A stretch of 64,000 nucleotides of DNA, taken from NCBI GenBank assembly GCA_016718275.1, contig JADKEA010000019.1, forward strand, positions 186,001-250,000, in the 5' to 3' direction. The position numbers were made by a program, and so were the translations under genes. The DNA comes from Candidatus Villigracilis affinis. GTDB taxonomy: Bacteria > Chloroflexota > Anaerolineae > Anaerolineales > Villigracilaceae. The notes beneath the pieces are model-generated. The model saw only the letters and a program-made list of their open reading frames with translations, was not told where the DNA came from and did not search any database. Position 1 is the stretch's first letter. Every line of letters begins with the position of its first letter. This document shows, piece by piece, positions 9,404 to 17,697 of this stretch.

Positions 9404-9862
9404 ATGAAAAAAGTTACCCCGTTTTTATGGTACGACGATCCCCAAGCAGAAGAGGCGGTGAATTTTTACGTCTCGATTTTTAAGAACTCTAAGGTGCTAA
9501 GCGTTAACCGCAAACCCGACGGCAACGCGTGGACTGTTTCGTTTGAGTTGGATGGGGTAGAGTACATGGCGCTGAATGGCGGACCAATGTTTAAATTCAC
9601 CGAAGCATTTTCGATGTATGTCAACTGCGAAGATCAAGACGAAGTGGATTATTTCTGGAGCAAGTTGTCTGCAATTCCTGAAGCGGAATCTTGTGGGTGG
9701 TGTAAGGATAAATGGGGCTTGTCGTGGCAGATCGTCCCGAAGCAGTTGGGCGATTACATTGGCGGACCTGACCCGGTCAAAGCCGAGCGAGGCATGCAAG
9801 CCATGCTACAAATGCGCAAGCTCATCATCGCAGATTTGAAAAAGGCGTACGACGGCGAGTGA
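9404..9862 (+). CDS. VOC-superfamily (PhnB/3-demethylubiquinone methyltransferase-like) protein
   Basis: A 152-residue single-domain protein of the glyoxalase/VOC fold, in the PhnB-like group often annotated as 3-demethylubiquinone-9 methyltransferase. Hallmarks are KVTPFLWYDDPQAEEAVNFY near the start and CGWCKDKWGLSWQIVPKQL near the end. The His/Glu metal ligands of true glyoxalases are not obvious, so catalysis is uncertain. AAAGGAGATTTTAAA precedes the start. Confidence 0.82.
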   Translation: MKKVTPFLWYDDPQAEEAVNFYVSIFKNSKVLSVNRKPDGNAWTVSFELDGVEYMALNGGPMFKFTEAFSMYVNCEDQDEVDYFWSKLSAIPEAESCGWCKDKWGLSWQIVPKQLGDYIGGPDPVKAERGMQAMLQMRKLIIADLKKAYDGE

Positions 9863-9870
9863 TGCGATCT

Positions 9871-10338
9871 CTACGGATCTTTTTGAACTTTCTTACGTTC
9901 ATCATCCCACAGTTTTGCAAATCGTTCAAAGGCATCTGCAATGATCTCCAGCTCACTTTCGGAGTAACCTGAGATCAATTCGTCTTGCGCTTTTCTCGCC
10001 GACTCAAACCATGACGCAGCTTTTTCAGAACTCGATTGCAAAGGTGCGATCAAAGTTCCGCGGCGGTCATTGGGATTGGGTCGGCGTTCAATTAAGCCCG
10101 CCTTTTCGAGCCGATCCAGCATGGCTGTCGTTGCGCCAGAAGTGAGGCCTGTAAACCTGGAAAGTTCAGAGGGGGTGGCAATGCCTTTTTGGAATAGAAG
10201 CCTGAGACATTCCATGTCGGTTACGTTGAGTCCCGCCCATTCACTCATGGCGTTTCGGAAGAGTGTCAGATTAACGCCATAATCCCTGACTGCCATGAGG
10301 GCTCGTTTTTTCAGATCTGTCTTTGTCGGTTTGGTCAT
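9871..10338 (-). CDS. MarR-family transcriptional regulator
   Basis: A 155-residue winged-helix regulator of the MarR type. The recognition helix region is ATPSELSRFTGLTSGATTAMLDRLEKAGLIERRPNPNDRRG, with the usual Asp-Arg wing (NDRRG). It is transcribed divergently from the DUF1801-type gene at 10447, and a perfect 8-bp dyad sits in the shared intergenic region. It probably represses its own gene and the divergent one. The ligand is unknown. Confidence 0.88.
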   Translation of the reverse strand: MTKPTKTDLKKRALMAVRDYGVNLTLFRNAMSEWAGLNVTDMECLRLLFQKGIATPSELSRFTGLTSGATTAMLDRLEKAGLIERRPNPNDRRGTLIAPLQSSSEKAASWFESARKAQDELISGYSESELEIIADAFERFAKLWDDERKKVQKDP

Positions 10339-10350
10339 AGAAATATACCC

Positions 10351-10392
10351 TTGACATTACCTTTATTTTGAAGTATCTTTATTATAAAGATA
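10351..10392 (+). promoter_or_regulatory. Promoter and MarR-type operator in the divergent intergenic region
   Basis: A plus-strand TTGACA (10351-10356), 17-base spacer and TATCTT (10374-10379). TATCTTTA-TTA-TAAAGATA (10374-10392) is a perfect 8-bp dyad that covers the -10, a position suited to repression by the adjacent MarR protein. Confidence 0.6.
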
Positions 10393-10446
10393 AATTTGTT
10401 TTTATGCAAGTGTCAAAATAACCCAAAGTCAGATAAGGAGATTCTT

Positions 10447-10914
10447 ATGAGCCCAAAGACAGAAACGAAAAAGACCACCAAGACAACTGGTGCAGGATTT
10501 ACAGCCGACGAAAAAGCCGCAATGAAGGCTCGCGCCCAGGAGTTGAAAGCAGAAGCACGTGCAGGCAAAGATAGGGCAGAAGGTGAAAAAGCCATCCTTG
10601 CGGCGATCAGTGGGATGAAAGACTCAACGGATCGTTCATTGGGTAAGCGGATTCATGAGATCGTTACTGCTGCTGCGCCAGAGCTCATGCCGAAGACTTG
10701 GTATGGCATGCCTGCTTATGCCAATGAGGAAGGCAAGGTCATTTGTTTCTTTCAGGCGGCGAGCAAGTTTGGTGTGCGGTATGCAACCTTTGGCTTCCAA
10801 CCTGATGCGAAACTGGATGAAGGAAATATGTGGGCTGCCGCCTTCGCGCTGATTAAGTTGACCGCCACCGAAGAGGCAAAGATTGCCACGCTCGTTAAAA
10901 AATCGGTGAGTTGA
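10447..10914 (+). CDS. DUF1801-like protein with a Lys/Ala-rich N-terminus
   Basis: A 155-residue protein. Residues 1-50 are rich in Lys, Thr and Ala and probably helical or disordered. The rest carries the DUF1801 core (MPKTWYGMPAYANEEGKVICF and GVRYATFGF). The start at 10447 is preferred over the upstream in-frame codon at 10396 because AAGGAGATTCTT lies directly before it. It is probably under control of the divergent MarR regulator. Confidence 0.72.
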   Translation: MSPKTETKKTTKTTGAGFTADEKAAMKARAQELKAEARAGKDRAEGEKAILAAISGMKDSTDRSLGKRIHEIVTAAAPELMPKTWYGMPAYANEEGKVICFFQAASKFGVRYATFGFQPDAKLDEGNMWAAAFALIKLTATEEAKIATLVKKSVS

Positions 10915-10969
10915 GTTTGAAAACAAGTGCGAATCCTCTAGGCTCTTAAAATCGTTCTGGAGAGACATC

Positions 10970-11638
10970 ATGAAATTTTTGCTTACCTCAGCAGGTATCA
11001 AGAATGCAAGTATCCATAAAGCGTTGGTCGATCTGTTGGGCAAACCGATTGCCGAGTCCAGCGCCCTTTGCATTCCCACTGCCATATATCCTTTCTCCGT
11101 CGGACCTTCAATGGCCTACCGTTTCATCAGCGGATTAGGTCCCAGCCCCCTGACCGAATTGGGTTGGAAATCGTTGGGCGTGCTAGAGCTCACGGCCCTA
11201 CCCAGCATCAAGAGAGAGAATTGGGTCACTCCTGTCGAGGAGGCTGATGCCCTGTTGGTGTTTGGCGGCGATGTCCTGTATCTGTGCCGCTGGATGCGAG
11301 AGTCTGGACTGGCAGAACTCCTGCCGTCGCTGCGCAAGACGGTCTACGTGGGGGTGAGCGCTGGCAGTATGGTGACGGCTCCTATTTTTGGAGAGACGTA
11401 CGATGACCCCAATGCGCCCTTTGTCATCGAGAAGGGGCTGGGACTGGTTGACTTTGCGTTGCTTCCGCACCTGGATCACGAGAACCACCCCGAAAGTTCC
11501 ACGGCCAAAGTAGAAAGAATGGCTGCCAAGGTACCAGTGCCGACCTACGGGATTGACGATCAGACCGCCATCAAAGTGGTTGATGGCGTCGCCGAAGTTA
11601 TTTCTGAGGGACATTGGAAACGGTTTATGCCCCAATAG
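10970..11638 (+). CDS. Peptidase S51 (dipeptidase E-like)
   Basis: A 222-residue serine peptidase homologue of family S51, whose members cleave Asp-Xaa dipeptides or act on cyanophycin-derived peptides. The nucleophile Ser lies in GVSAGSM, the fold motif FGGDVLYL precedes it, and the candidate catalytic His lies in LPHLDHENHP. It has no signal peptide and should be cytoplasmic. CTGGAGAGACATC precedes the ATG. The preferred substrate cannot be told. Confidence 0.85.
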   Translation: MKFLLTSAGIKNASIHKALVDLLGKPIAESSALCIPTAIYPFSVGPSMAYRFISGLGPSPLTELGWKSLGVLELTALPSIKRENWVTPVEEADALLVFGGDVLYLCRWMRESGLAELLPSLRKTVYVGVSAGSMVTAPIFGETYDDPNAPFVIEKGLGLVDFALLPHLDHENHPESSTAKVERMAAKVPVPTYGIDDQTAIKVVDGVAEVISEGHWKRFMPQ

Positions 11639-11666
11639 AGCAGTGAGTTGAGAATCCGTTTTTGTC

Positions 11667-11695
11667 TTGACTGTTTAGAATAAATGTTCTAAAAT
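11667..11695 (+). promoter_or_regulatory. Promoter of the UvrA-like gene with a perfect internal dyad
   Basis: TTGACT (11667-11672), 17-base spacer, TAAAAT (11690-11695). TTAGAA-TAAATG-TTCTAA (11675-11692) is a perfect 6-bp dyad inside the spacer and -10. Its core GAAT-N4-GTTC is one base from the GAAC-N4-GTTC SOS box known for Gram-positive-type LexA. Confidence 0.7.
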
Positions 11696-11784
11696 TGATA
11701 CGAATTGTCATCTTGGGTGGGTGAAAGCCTTGCTTTTACCCACCCACTGCGTTAATGTTCTGCAAAGAATACAGAGGAGAGACT

Positions 11785-14034
11785 ATGCCGCAGGAATATA
11801 TCGAAATTCGCGGCGCACGTGAGAATAATTTAAAGAATGTCTCGCTGCGCATCCCCAAACGAAAGATCACTATTTTCACAGGCGTTTCAGGTTCGGGTAA
11901 ATCGTCCATCGTGTTCGATACGATTGCCACCGAGTCACAGCGCCTGCTCAATGAAAACTTCAGCATGTTCGTGCGGAATTTTTTGCCGAAGTATTCCCAG
12001 CCTGATGCGGACGCCATTGAGAATTTGAGCATGTCCATTGTGGTGGATCAGAAGCGGATGGGCGGCGGTTCACACTCGACCGTTGGCACGATCACCGACA
12101 TCAACACGATCCTGCGCATGATGTTTTCGCGCATCGGGCAGCCGCATGTAGGGCCCACCAACGTATTCGGTTTCAACGACCCGCAAGGGATGTGCCCGAA
12201 CTGCAACGGACTTGGTCGCAAACTGGACGTGGACATGGATAAGTTTTTGGATACGTCCAAATCATTGAATGAGGGTGCGATTCTGTTTCCTGAATACGCC
12301 GTGGAAAGTTGGGGCTGGAGTAATGTAATCAATACGGGTTTATTCGACCCTGATAAGAAAATATCCAAATACACCCAGAAGGAATTGAACGACCTTTTAT
12401 ATAGCGAACCCATCAAGGTCAAGACCAAGATGGGGGCAAAAGACTTCAACATAACCTACGAAGGCATTATCAACCGCTTTACCAACAAGTACATCAAGCA
12501 GGATCTAAAAACCAAGTCCGAGCGGACTCAAAAGTCGGTGGAGCCTTTCATGACAATGGGGCCTTGTTCTGAATGCAACGGTGCGCGGTTGAACCAGACC
12601 GTCCTGAAATGCAAGATCAATGGCTACAACATCGCCGACCTGACGAGCATGGAAATCCCTGAATTGATCGAAGCTGTGAAGGGAATCAAAATGCCTGCCG
12701 CCGAGCCAATGGTGCGGACGCTTCTCGAACGATTGGGAGAACTTGTAGATATTGGGCTGGAGTATCTCAGCCTCAACCGCGAGACAGATACGTTATCGGG
12801 CGGCGAGTCACAGCGCGTGAAGGTGGTCAAACATCTCGGCAGCAGCCTGACCGATGTGACGTACATCTTCGATGAGCCGAGCATTGGCTTGCATCCACGG
12901 GATGTGCATCGCATGAACGAGTTGTTGCAGAAACTGCGCGACAAGGGCAACACGGTCATCGTCGTGGAGCATGACCCCGATGTGATCAAAGTGGCAGACC
13001 ATGTCGTGGATGTGGGGCCGCTTGCAGGTCCGCATGGAGGCGAGATCGTTTACGAAGGCAGTTATGCAAACCTGCTCAAAGCGGACACGATCACGGGCAG
13101 GCACATGAAGCAATCCATCCCGTTGAAAGAGTCGTTCCGCACACCGACGGGTAAACTGCCGATCAAGAATGCGAAGGTCAACAATTTGCAAAATGTCAGC
13201 GTGAACATTCCAACGGGCGTGCTGACCGTGATCACAGGCGTGGCAGGGTCTGGGAAAAGTTCGCTCATCAATGAAGTTTTCCAACTCCAACATCCCGATG
13301 CGATCGTGATCGATCAATCTGCGGTGGGAGTCAACAGCCGTTCCAATCCCGCTACATATACAGGCATTCTGGACGATGTCCGCAAGGCGTTTGCTTCGGC
13401 GAACAAGGTGCAGGCTTCGCTGTTCAGTTTCAACTCGAAGGGCGCGTGTGAAAACTGTCAGGGACTGGGTGTGGTCTTCACCGAGTTGTCATTTTTCGAT
13501 AGTGTGAAATCACCCTGCGAGGTCTGCGGCGGCAAACGCTTCAAAGACGAAGTGCTGGCATACAAGCTCAATGGCAAATCCATCAGCGATGTGCTGGCGA
13601 TGAACGTGGAACAGGCGCTCGAATATTTTGAGCTCAAGGAAGTTGTCAAAAAATTGCAAGCCATGAGCGATGTAGGTTTGGATTATTTGAGTCTGGGGCA
13701 GCCTCTGAGTACTTTATCTGGCGGTGAATGTCAGCGCATCAAACTCGCCAGCGAGCTGCACAAAAAAGGAAGCATCTACATCATGGATGAGCCGACCACT
13801 GGCTTGCACATGTCCGATATCGGTCACCTCATGCAAGTCATTGACCGCCTTGTGGATACGGGCAACACGGTCGTTGTCATTGAGCACAATTTGCACGTCA
13901 TCAAGAATGCCGATTGGATCATTGATATGGGACCCGAAGGCGGCAGCAAAGGCGGCAAGGTTATGTTCGAAGGAACGCCCAAAGAATTATTGAAAGCGAA
14001 GCAATCGCTTACGAGTGAGTATTTGAAGAACTAG
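11785..14034 (+). CDS. UvrA-like ABC ATPase (short excinuclease subunit A paralogue)
   Basis: A tandem ABC ATPase of the UvrA family, 749 residues against about 940 for canonical UvrA. The first half has Walker A GVSGSGKSS, CPNCNGLG and CSECNGARLN zinc-finger halves, signature LSGGESQRVKV and Walker B IFDEPSIGLH. The second half has Walker A GVAGSGKSS, CENCQGLG and CEVCGGKRF, LSGGECQRIKL and IMDEPTTGLH. The short length suggests loss of the UvrB-interaction insert, as in UvrA2/DrrC-type proteins tied to drug tolerance. The start at 11785 has GAGGAGAGACT upstream. Confidence 0.87.
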   Translation: MPQEYIEIRGARENNLKNVSLRIPKRKITIFTGVSGSGKSSIVFDTIATESQRLLNENFSMFVRNFLPKYSQPDADAIENLSMSIVVDQKRMGGGSHSTVGTITDINTILRMMFSRIGQPHVGPTNVFGFNDPQGMCPNCNGLGRKLDVDMDKFLDTSKSLNEGAILFPEYAVESWGWSNVINTGLFDPDKKISKYTQKELNDLLYSEPIKVKTKMGAKDFNITYEGIINRFTNKYIKQDLKTKSERTQKSVEPFMTMGPCSECNGARLNQTVLKCKINGYNIADLTSMEIPELIEAVKGIKMPAAEPMVRTLLERLGELVDIGLEYLSLNRETDTLSGGESQRVKVVKHLGSSLTDVTYIFDEPSIGLHPRDVHRMNELLQKLRDKGNTVIVVEHDPDVIKVADHVVDVGPLAGPHGGEIVYEGSYANLLKADTITGRHMKQSIPLKESFRTPTGKLPIKNAKVNNLQNVSVNIPTGVLTVITGVAGSGKSSLINEVFQLQHPDAIVIDQSAVGVNSRSNPATYTGILDDVRKAFASANKVQASLFSFNSKGACENCQGLGVVFTELSFFDSVKSPCEVCGGKRFKDEVLAYKLNGKSISDVLAMNVEQALEYFELKEVVKKLQAMSDVGLDYLSLGQPLSTLSGGECQRIKLASELHKKGSIYIMDEPTTGLHMSDIGHLMQVIDRLVDTGNTVVVIEHNLHVIKNADWIIDMGPEGGSKGGKVMFEGTPKELLKAKQSLTSEYLKN

Positions 14035-14047
14035 AAATCATCAGCAA

Positions 14048-14130
14048 TGTCATCCTGAGCGATAGCGAAGGATCTCTACTTTGCTGTAAGAGACTCTTCG
14101 GTCGCAAAGGACGCTCCCTCAGAGTGACAT
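14048..14130. repeat. Interspersed repeat with imperfect inverted ends
   Basis: An intergenic element that starts TGTCATCCTGAGCG and ends CGCTCCCTCAGAGTGACA, with GCGAAGGATCT and CTCTTCGGTCGC inside. The ends are imperfect inverted copies. Elements of this wording are common in intergenic spaces of several phyla (general knowledge). Only one copy is seen here. Confidence 0.5.
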
Positions 14131-14170
14131 GAAAATTTTACAGACCAACTTTAGAAATAAGGAGAGAAAA

Positions 14171-15565
14171 ATGAATATCAAATCCCACCCAACATCTCAA
14201 ATTGTTCCTTCAATTTCAGAGCTGCGCGCGCTCTTCAACGGACGGGTCATCGCCCCTGATGACCCGCGCTATGAACAGGCGCGCACCGTTTTCTACGGCG
14301 GCATTGACCGTCACCCCGCGGCAATCGTTCGAGTGGCAGATGCGGGCGATGTCTCTCGTCTTGTGTCTGTGGCGCGCGAGGCTGGGATCGAGCTTGCCAT
14401 CCGCAGCGGCGGACACAGCAACGCAGGTCACAGCACCACCGAAGGCGGCATCGTCCTTGATCTTTCAGCGATGAAGGATCTGCAAATCAATGTTCAGGAT
14501 AAAACTGCCTGGGCTGAAGCTGGATTGACCGCTGGCGAGTATGTTGCTCAAACAGCGGCGCACGGTCTCACCACAGGCTTTGGCGATACAGGCACGGTCG
14601 GTCTTGGCGGCATCACGCTGGGCGGCGGTGTCGGTTATCTCGTGCGCAAGCATGGCCTCACAATTGACAACCTGTTGGCCGCCGAGGTTGTGACCGCCGA
14701 TGGTCAACTCCTGCATGTGGATGATCAGAATCATCCCGATCTATTTTGGGCGATCCGCGGCGGCGGCGGAAACTTTGGCGTCGCAACCCGCTTCAAATTC
14801 CAATTGCATGAACTGGATAAAGTACTGGGCGGGATGCTTTGCCTGCCTGCAACTGCGGACACTATCGCCTCTTTCATCGCCGAAGCTGATTCTGCTCCGA
14901 ACGAACTTTCCACCATCCTGAACATTATGACCGCGCCGCCCATGCCGTTCCTTCCAGCAGATGTGCATGGCAAGGTGATCATCATGGCGATGATGGTTTA
15001 TGCTGGCGATATAGAAGTGGGGGAGCAGGTCATTTCCAAATTCCGTTCCATCGCCACACCCTATGCGGATATGATCCGCCCGATGACCTACTCTGAAATG
15101 TTCCCTCCCGAAGAAGGCGGTGATTATCACCCCCTCGCAGTGGGACGCACCATGTTTATTGACCATGTCACCCGTTCTGAAGCGGAGATGATCTTGAATC
15201 GCCTTCAGAGTTCGAATGCCTCAATGGCTGTGACCCAGCTGCGGGTATTGGGAGGCGCGATGTCCCGCGTTCCAGCAGATGCAACAGCGTTCGCCCATCG
15301 CAATTCGCGGATCATGGTCAACCTTGCCGCGTTGTATGAAAAGCCCGATGAAAAGGAAATCCATGAAGCCTGGGTGACGGAGTTCGCTGCGGCTCTGCGC
15401 CAAAGTGATAATGGTGCATACGTCAACTTCCTTGCGGATGTGGACGAAGCACAAGTCCGCGCCGCGTATCCAAACGGCGCATGGGAGCGGCTCGCCGCCA
15501 TCAAAGCCCGCTACGACCCTGATAACTTTTTCCACCTCAATCAGAATATCCCGCCAAAGAAATAA
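14171..15565 (+). CDS. FAD-linked oxidase (BBE-like)
   Basis: A 464-residue flavoprotein of the vanillyl-alcohol-oxidase/berberine-bridge class. The FAD domain shows AIRSGGHSNAGHS, where the His is the expected covalent flavin site. GFGDTGTVGLGGITLGGGVGYL and GGGGNFGVATRF follow. The C-terminal BBE segment ends PNGAWERLAAIKARYDPDNFFHLNQNI. No signal peptide is visible. It oxidises an alcohol, sugar or related substrate that cannot be predicted. The start at 14171 follows AAGGAGAGAAAA. Confidence 0.88.
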   Translation: MNIKSHPTSQIVPSISELRALFNGRVIAPDDPRYEQARTVFYGGIDRHPAAIVRVADAGDVSRLVSVAREAGIELAIRSGGHSNAGHSTTEGGIVLDLSAMKDLQINVQDKTAWAEAGLTAGEYVAQTAAHGLTTGFGDTGTVGLGGITLGGGVGYLVRKHGLTIDNLLAAEVVTADGQLLHVDDQNHPDLFWAIRGGGGNFGVATRFKFQLHELDKVLGGMLCLPATADTIASFIAEADSAPNELSTILNIMTAPPMPFLPADVHGKVIIMAMMVYAGDIEVGEQVISKFRSIATPYADMIRPMTYSEMFPPEEGGDYHPLAVGRTMFIDHVTRSEAEMILNRLQSSNASMAVTQLRVLGGAMSRVPADATAFAHRNSRIMVNLAALYEKPDEKEIHEAWVTEFAAALRQSDNGAYVNFLADVDEAQVRAAYPNGAWERLAAIKARYDPDNFFHLNQNIPPKK

Positions 15566-15612
15566 AAGAGCATAGCTCTTAAATTTATAAATTATATTAA
15601 GGAGAGTGAACC

Positions 15613-16104
15613 ATGAATGTGGAACCCAAATTGGAACATCGTACGGAACAACCTTATGTTGCAGTCCGCGCACAGGTGGGGATACCCTTTGGCGAGGTGC
15701 TTGGAGGATTTTGGGATGAAGCAAATGCCTTTTTAGCTAGCAAGGGATTAACACCTTCTGGCCCGCCTTTTATTCGCTATCTCACGACAGATATGGATAA
15801 AAAGCTGGATATAGAAGTTGGCTTTCCTGTTGCAAGTAGGGTGGATGGAAATGACCGCATTACAACAGGCGTATTTCCCGAAGGGCAGTATGCTGTATTC
15901 TTATATTTTGGACATTACGAAAACCTAGTGGCTGTGACTGCTGAATTTCTGGCTTGGGCAGAAAAAAATAATATTACGTGGCAAACTACAATAAAAGATG
16001 GAGTTGAATGGTGGGCGGGACGAATTGAATGGTATCCTACTGACCCAGATACTGAGCCAGACCCGCAAAAGTGGCAGACAGAACTTGCATTTTTGGTTAA
16101 ATAA
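15613..16104 (+). CDS. GyrI-like small-molecule-binding domain protein
   Basis: A 163-residue stand-alone domain of the GyrI-like/AraC effector-binding type. It has two repeated SHS2-like halves. Visible marks are YVAVRAQVGIPFGEV, DIEVGFPVA, GVFPEGQYAVFLYFGHYENL and a C-terminal GRIEWYPTDPDTEPDPQKW. Related proteins bind hydrophobic compounds or protect gyrase. The role here is unknown. TAAGGAGAGTGAACC precedes the start. Confidence 0.75.
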   Translation: MNVEPKLEHRTEQPYVAVRAQVGIPFGEVLGGFWDEANAFLASKGLTPSGPPFIRYLTTDMDKKLDIEVGFPVASRVDGNDRITTGVFPEGQYAVFLYFGHYENLVAVTAEFLAWAEKNNITWQTTIKDGVEWWAGRIEWYPTDPDTEPDPQKWQTELAFLVK

Positions 16105-16122
16105 AAATACGTAGGAACCTGT

Positions 16123-16728
16123 ATGAAACAAGACAATCAAAATAAAATTGATTTTCCGAAAATTGGAGCGCCAGCCACACGCGCGTTGGAAGCGGCTGGA
16201 TATACCCGCCTTGAGCAGTTGACCAAAATTTCTGAAGCGGAGTTAGGTCAATTGCATGGGATGGGGCCCAAGGCGCTTGGCATATTGCGCGAGACGCTTA
16301 AGCAAAAAGGATTGTCGTTTAAGGCAGGCTCGGCGAACGACACGCCGAAAAAGAAGAAGGGATCGCCCGTCAGCCGCACGGATAAGGTGGATGAATTCCT
16401 CGAGAATCTCAGTCACCCGCTCAAGGCGGAGATAGAGGCGGTGCGTTCCATCATCAAAGGTGTGAATAAAGATATCAATGAAGAAATTAAATGGAAGGCT
16501 CCATCCTTCAATTACAAAGGCGAGTATTTGGTGACCTTTAACTTGCGGGATGAAAAGCGTGTTCATCTTGTGTTTCATAATCCGATGATTGCGAAGGTGA
16601 AGAGCGAATTGTTGGAAGGGGATTACAAAGACAGGCGCATGGCTTATTTTACAGACATGAAGGATGTGAAGGCGAAGAAGGCCTTGCTGGAAAAGGCGTT
16701 GAAAGAGTTGATTAAGTTGCAGAAATAA
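16123..16728 (+). CDS. Helix-hairpin-helix domain fused to DUF1801
   Basis: A 201-residue two-domain protein. Residues 1-65 form a helix-hairpin-helix region (IGAPATRALEAAGYTRLEQL, then LHGMGPKALGILRETL), similar to RNA polymerase alpha C-terminal or DNA-binding HhH domains. A Lys-rich linker (about 70-85) leads to a DUF1801 domain (about 88-200) with EEIKWKAPSFNYKGEYLVTF. The fusion suggests that this DUF1801 copy acts at DNA or is tethered there, which is inference. It follows the GyrI-like gene by 18 bases. Confidence 0.75.
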   Translation: MKQDNQNKIDFPKIGAPATRALEAAGYTRLEQLTKISEAELGQLHGMGPKALGILRETLKQKGLSFKAGSANDTPKKKKGSPVSRTDKVDEFLENLSHPLKAEIEAVRSIIKGVNKDINEEIKWKAPSFNYKGEYLVTFNLRDEKRVHLVFHNPMIAKVKSELLEGDYKDRRMAYFTDMKDVKAKKALLEKALKELIKLQK

Positions 16729-16741
16729 GGAGAAATTATTA

Positions 16742-17125
16742 ATGGCGCTGACTCCCTCACAAGAGATCGACAAATTTATAAACGACCTCACCGATTGGCG
16801 CGGAACGTGGATCAAGAAATTCCGCGCCATGATCCTGAAAACTGCTCCCGAAGTTTCTGAAGGTTGGAAGTGGGGTGTTCCTGTGTGGACGCTTAAAGGC
16901 AATGTGGTTGCTTCAGGAGTTTTCAAAGATCATGTGAAACTTAATTTTTTCAAAGGTGCATCCCTGCCTGACCCGAAAAAATTATTCAACGCAGGCTTGG
17001 AAGCCAAAGCCACACGCGCCATTGATATTGCTGAAGGTGATAAGGTTGATGAGGCGGCACTTAAGGATCTCATCCGTGCTGCGGTTGACTTCAACGGTTC
17101 TGGCGGCAAGAAGAAATACCAGTAG
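16742..17125 (+). CDS. DUF1801 protein
   Basis: A 127-residue DUF1801 protein. The core reads SEGWKWGVPVWTLKGNVVASG, then HVKLNFFKGASLPDPKKLFN. It ends in a short basic tail (GGKKKYQ). The gene lies 13 bases after the HhH-DUF1801 gene with AAGGAGAAATTATTA before the start, so the two are probably co-expressed. Function not established. Confidence 0.78.
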   Translation: MALTPSQEIDKFINDLTDWRGTWIKKFRAMILKTAPEVSEGWKWGVPVWTLKGNVVASGVFKDHVKLNFFKGASLPDPKKLFNAGLEAKATRAIDIAEGDKVDEAALKDLIRAAVDFNGSGGKKKYQ

Positions 17126-17148
17126 GAGAACGTAAAGTAAAGGTGCCT

Positions 17149-17697
17149 ATGGATAAAACGATCCGTACACATTTGGATAATATCCGCTCGGACGATGGCC
17201 AGATTCAATTCAAAGCCTATGATTATTTAATGAAAGAGACCGAGCAGCCTGTGGATTGGGCATACGAGGCGTGGGACGAAATTGTGGAAGGGTTGACGCA
17301 CAAGGATAACCACGTCCGTGCGATCACGTCGCAAATCTTGACGCATCTTGCGAAGAGCGACCCCAAAGGCAGGATCTTCAAGGACTATGAAAAATTACTC
17401 AATGTAACGAAAGATGAACGCTTCGTCACGGCGCGGCATTGCATGCAGTCGTTGTGGAACGTGGGAGTGGTTGGCAAGAAGCATCAAAAGCTTTATTTGG
17501 ATGGGATGGAAAAACGATTTAAGGAATGTTCTGCTGAAAAGAACGGGCATTTGATCCGTTATGATATTTTGGTTTCGATGCGAAATGTGTATAACGAAGT
17601 CGGGGATGAATCGATTCGGGAAAAAGCGCAGGCGTTGATCGCCTCTGAAAAAGATGTGAAGAACCAAAAGAAGTGTGCAGGAGTTTGGAAGAAATGA
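17149..17697 (+). CDS. HEAT-like helical repeat protein, function unknown
   Basis: A mostly helical protein of 182 residues. Repeated segments such as EIVEGLTHKDNHVRAITSQIL and DESIREKAQALI resemble HEAT repeats, and the only Cys residues are CMQS, ECSAE and CAGV. I do not recognise a specific family. An ATG at 17149 (AAAGG five bases upstream) is preferred to the GTG at 17143. The stop overlaps the start of the exonuclease gene by four bases, which points to a shared nucleic-acid role. Confidence 0.65.
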   Translation: MDKTIRTHLDNIRSDDGQIQFKAYDYLMKETEQPVDWAYEAWDEIVEGLTHKDNHVRAITSQILTHLAKSDPKGRIFKDYEKLLNVTKDERFVTARHCMQSLWNVGVVGKKHQKLYLDGMEKRFKECSAEKNGHLIRYDILVSMRNVYNEVGDESIREKAQALIASEKDVKNQKKCAGVWKK

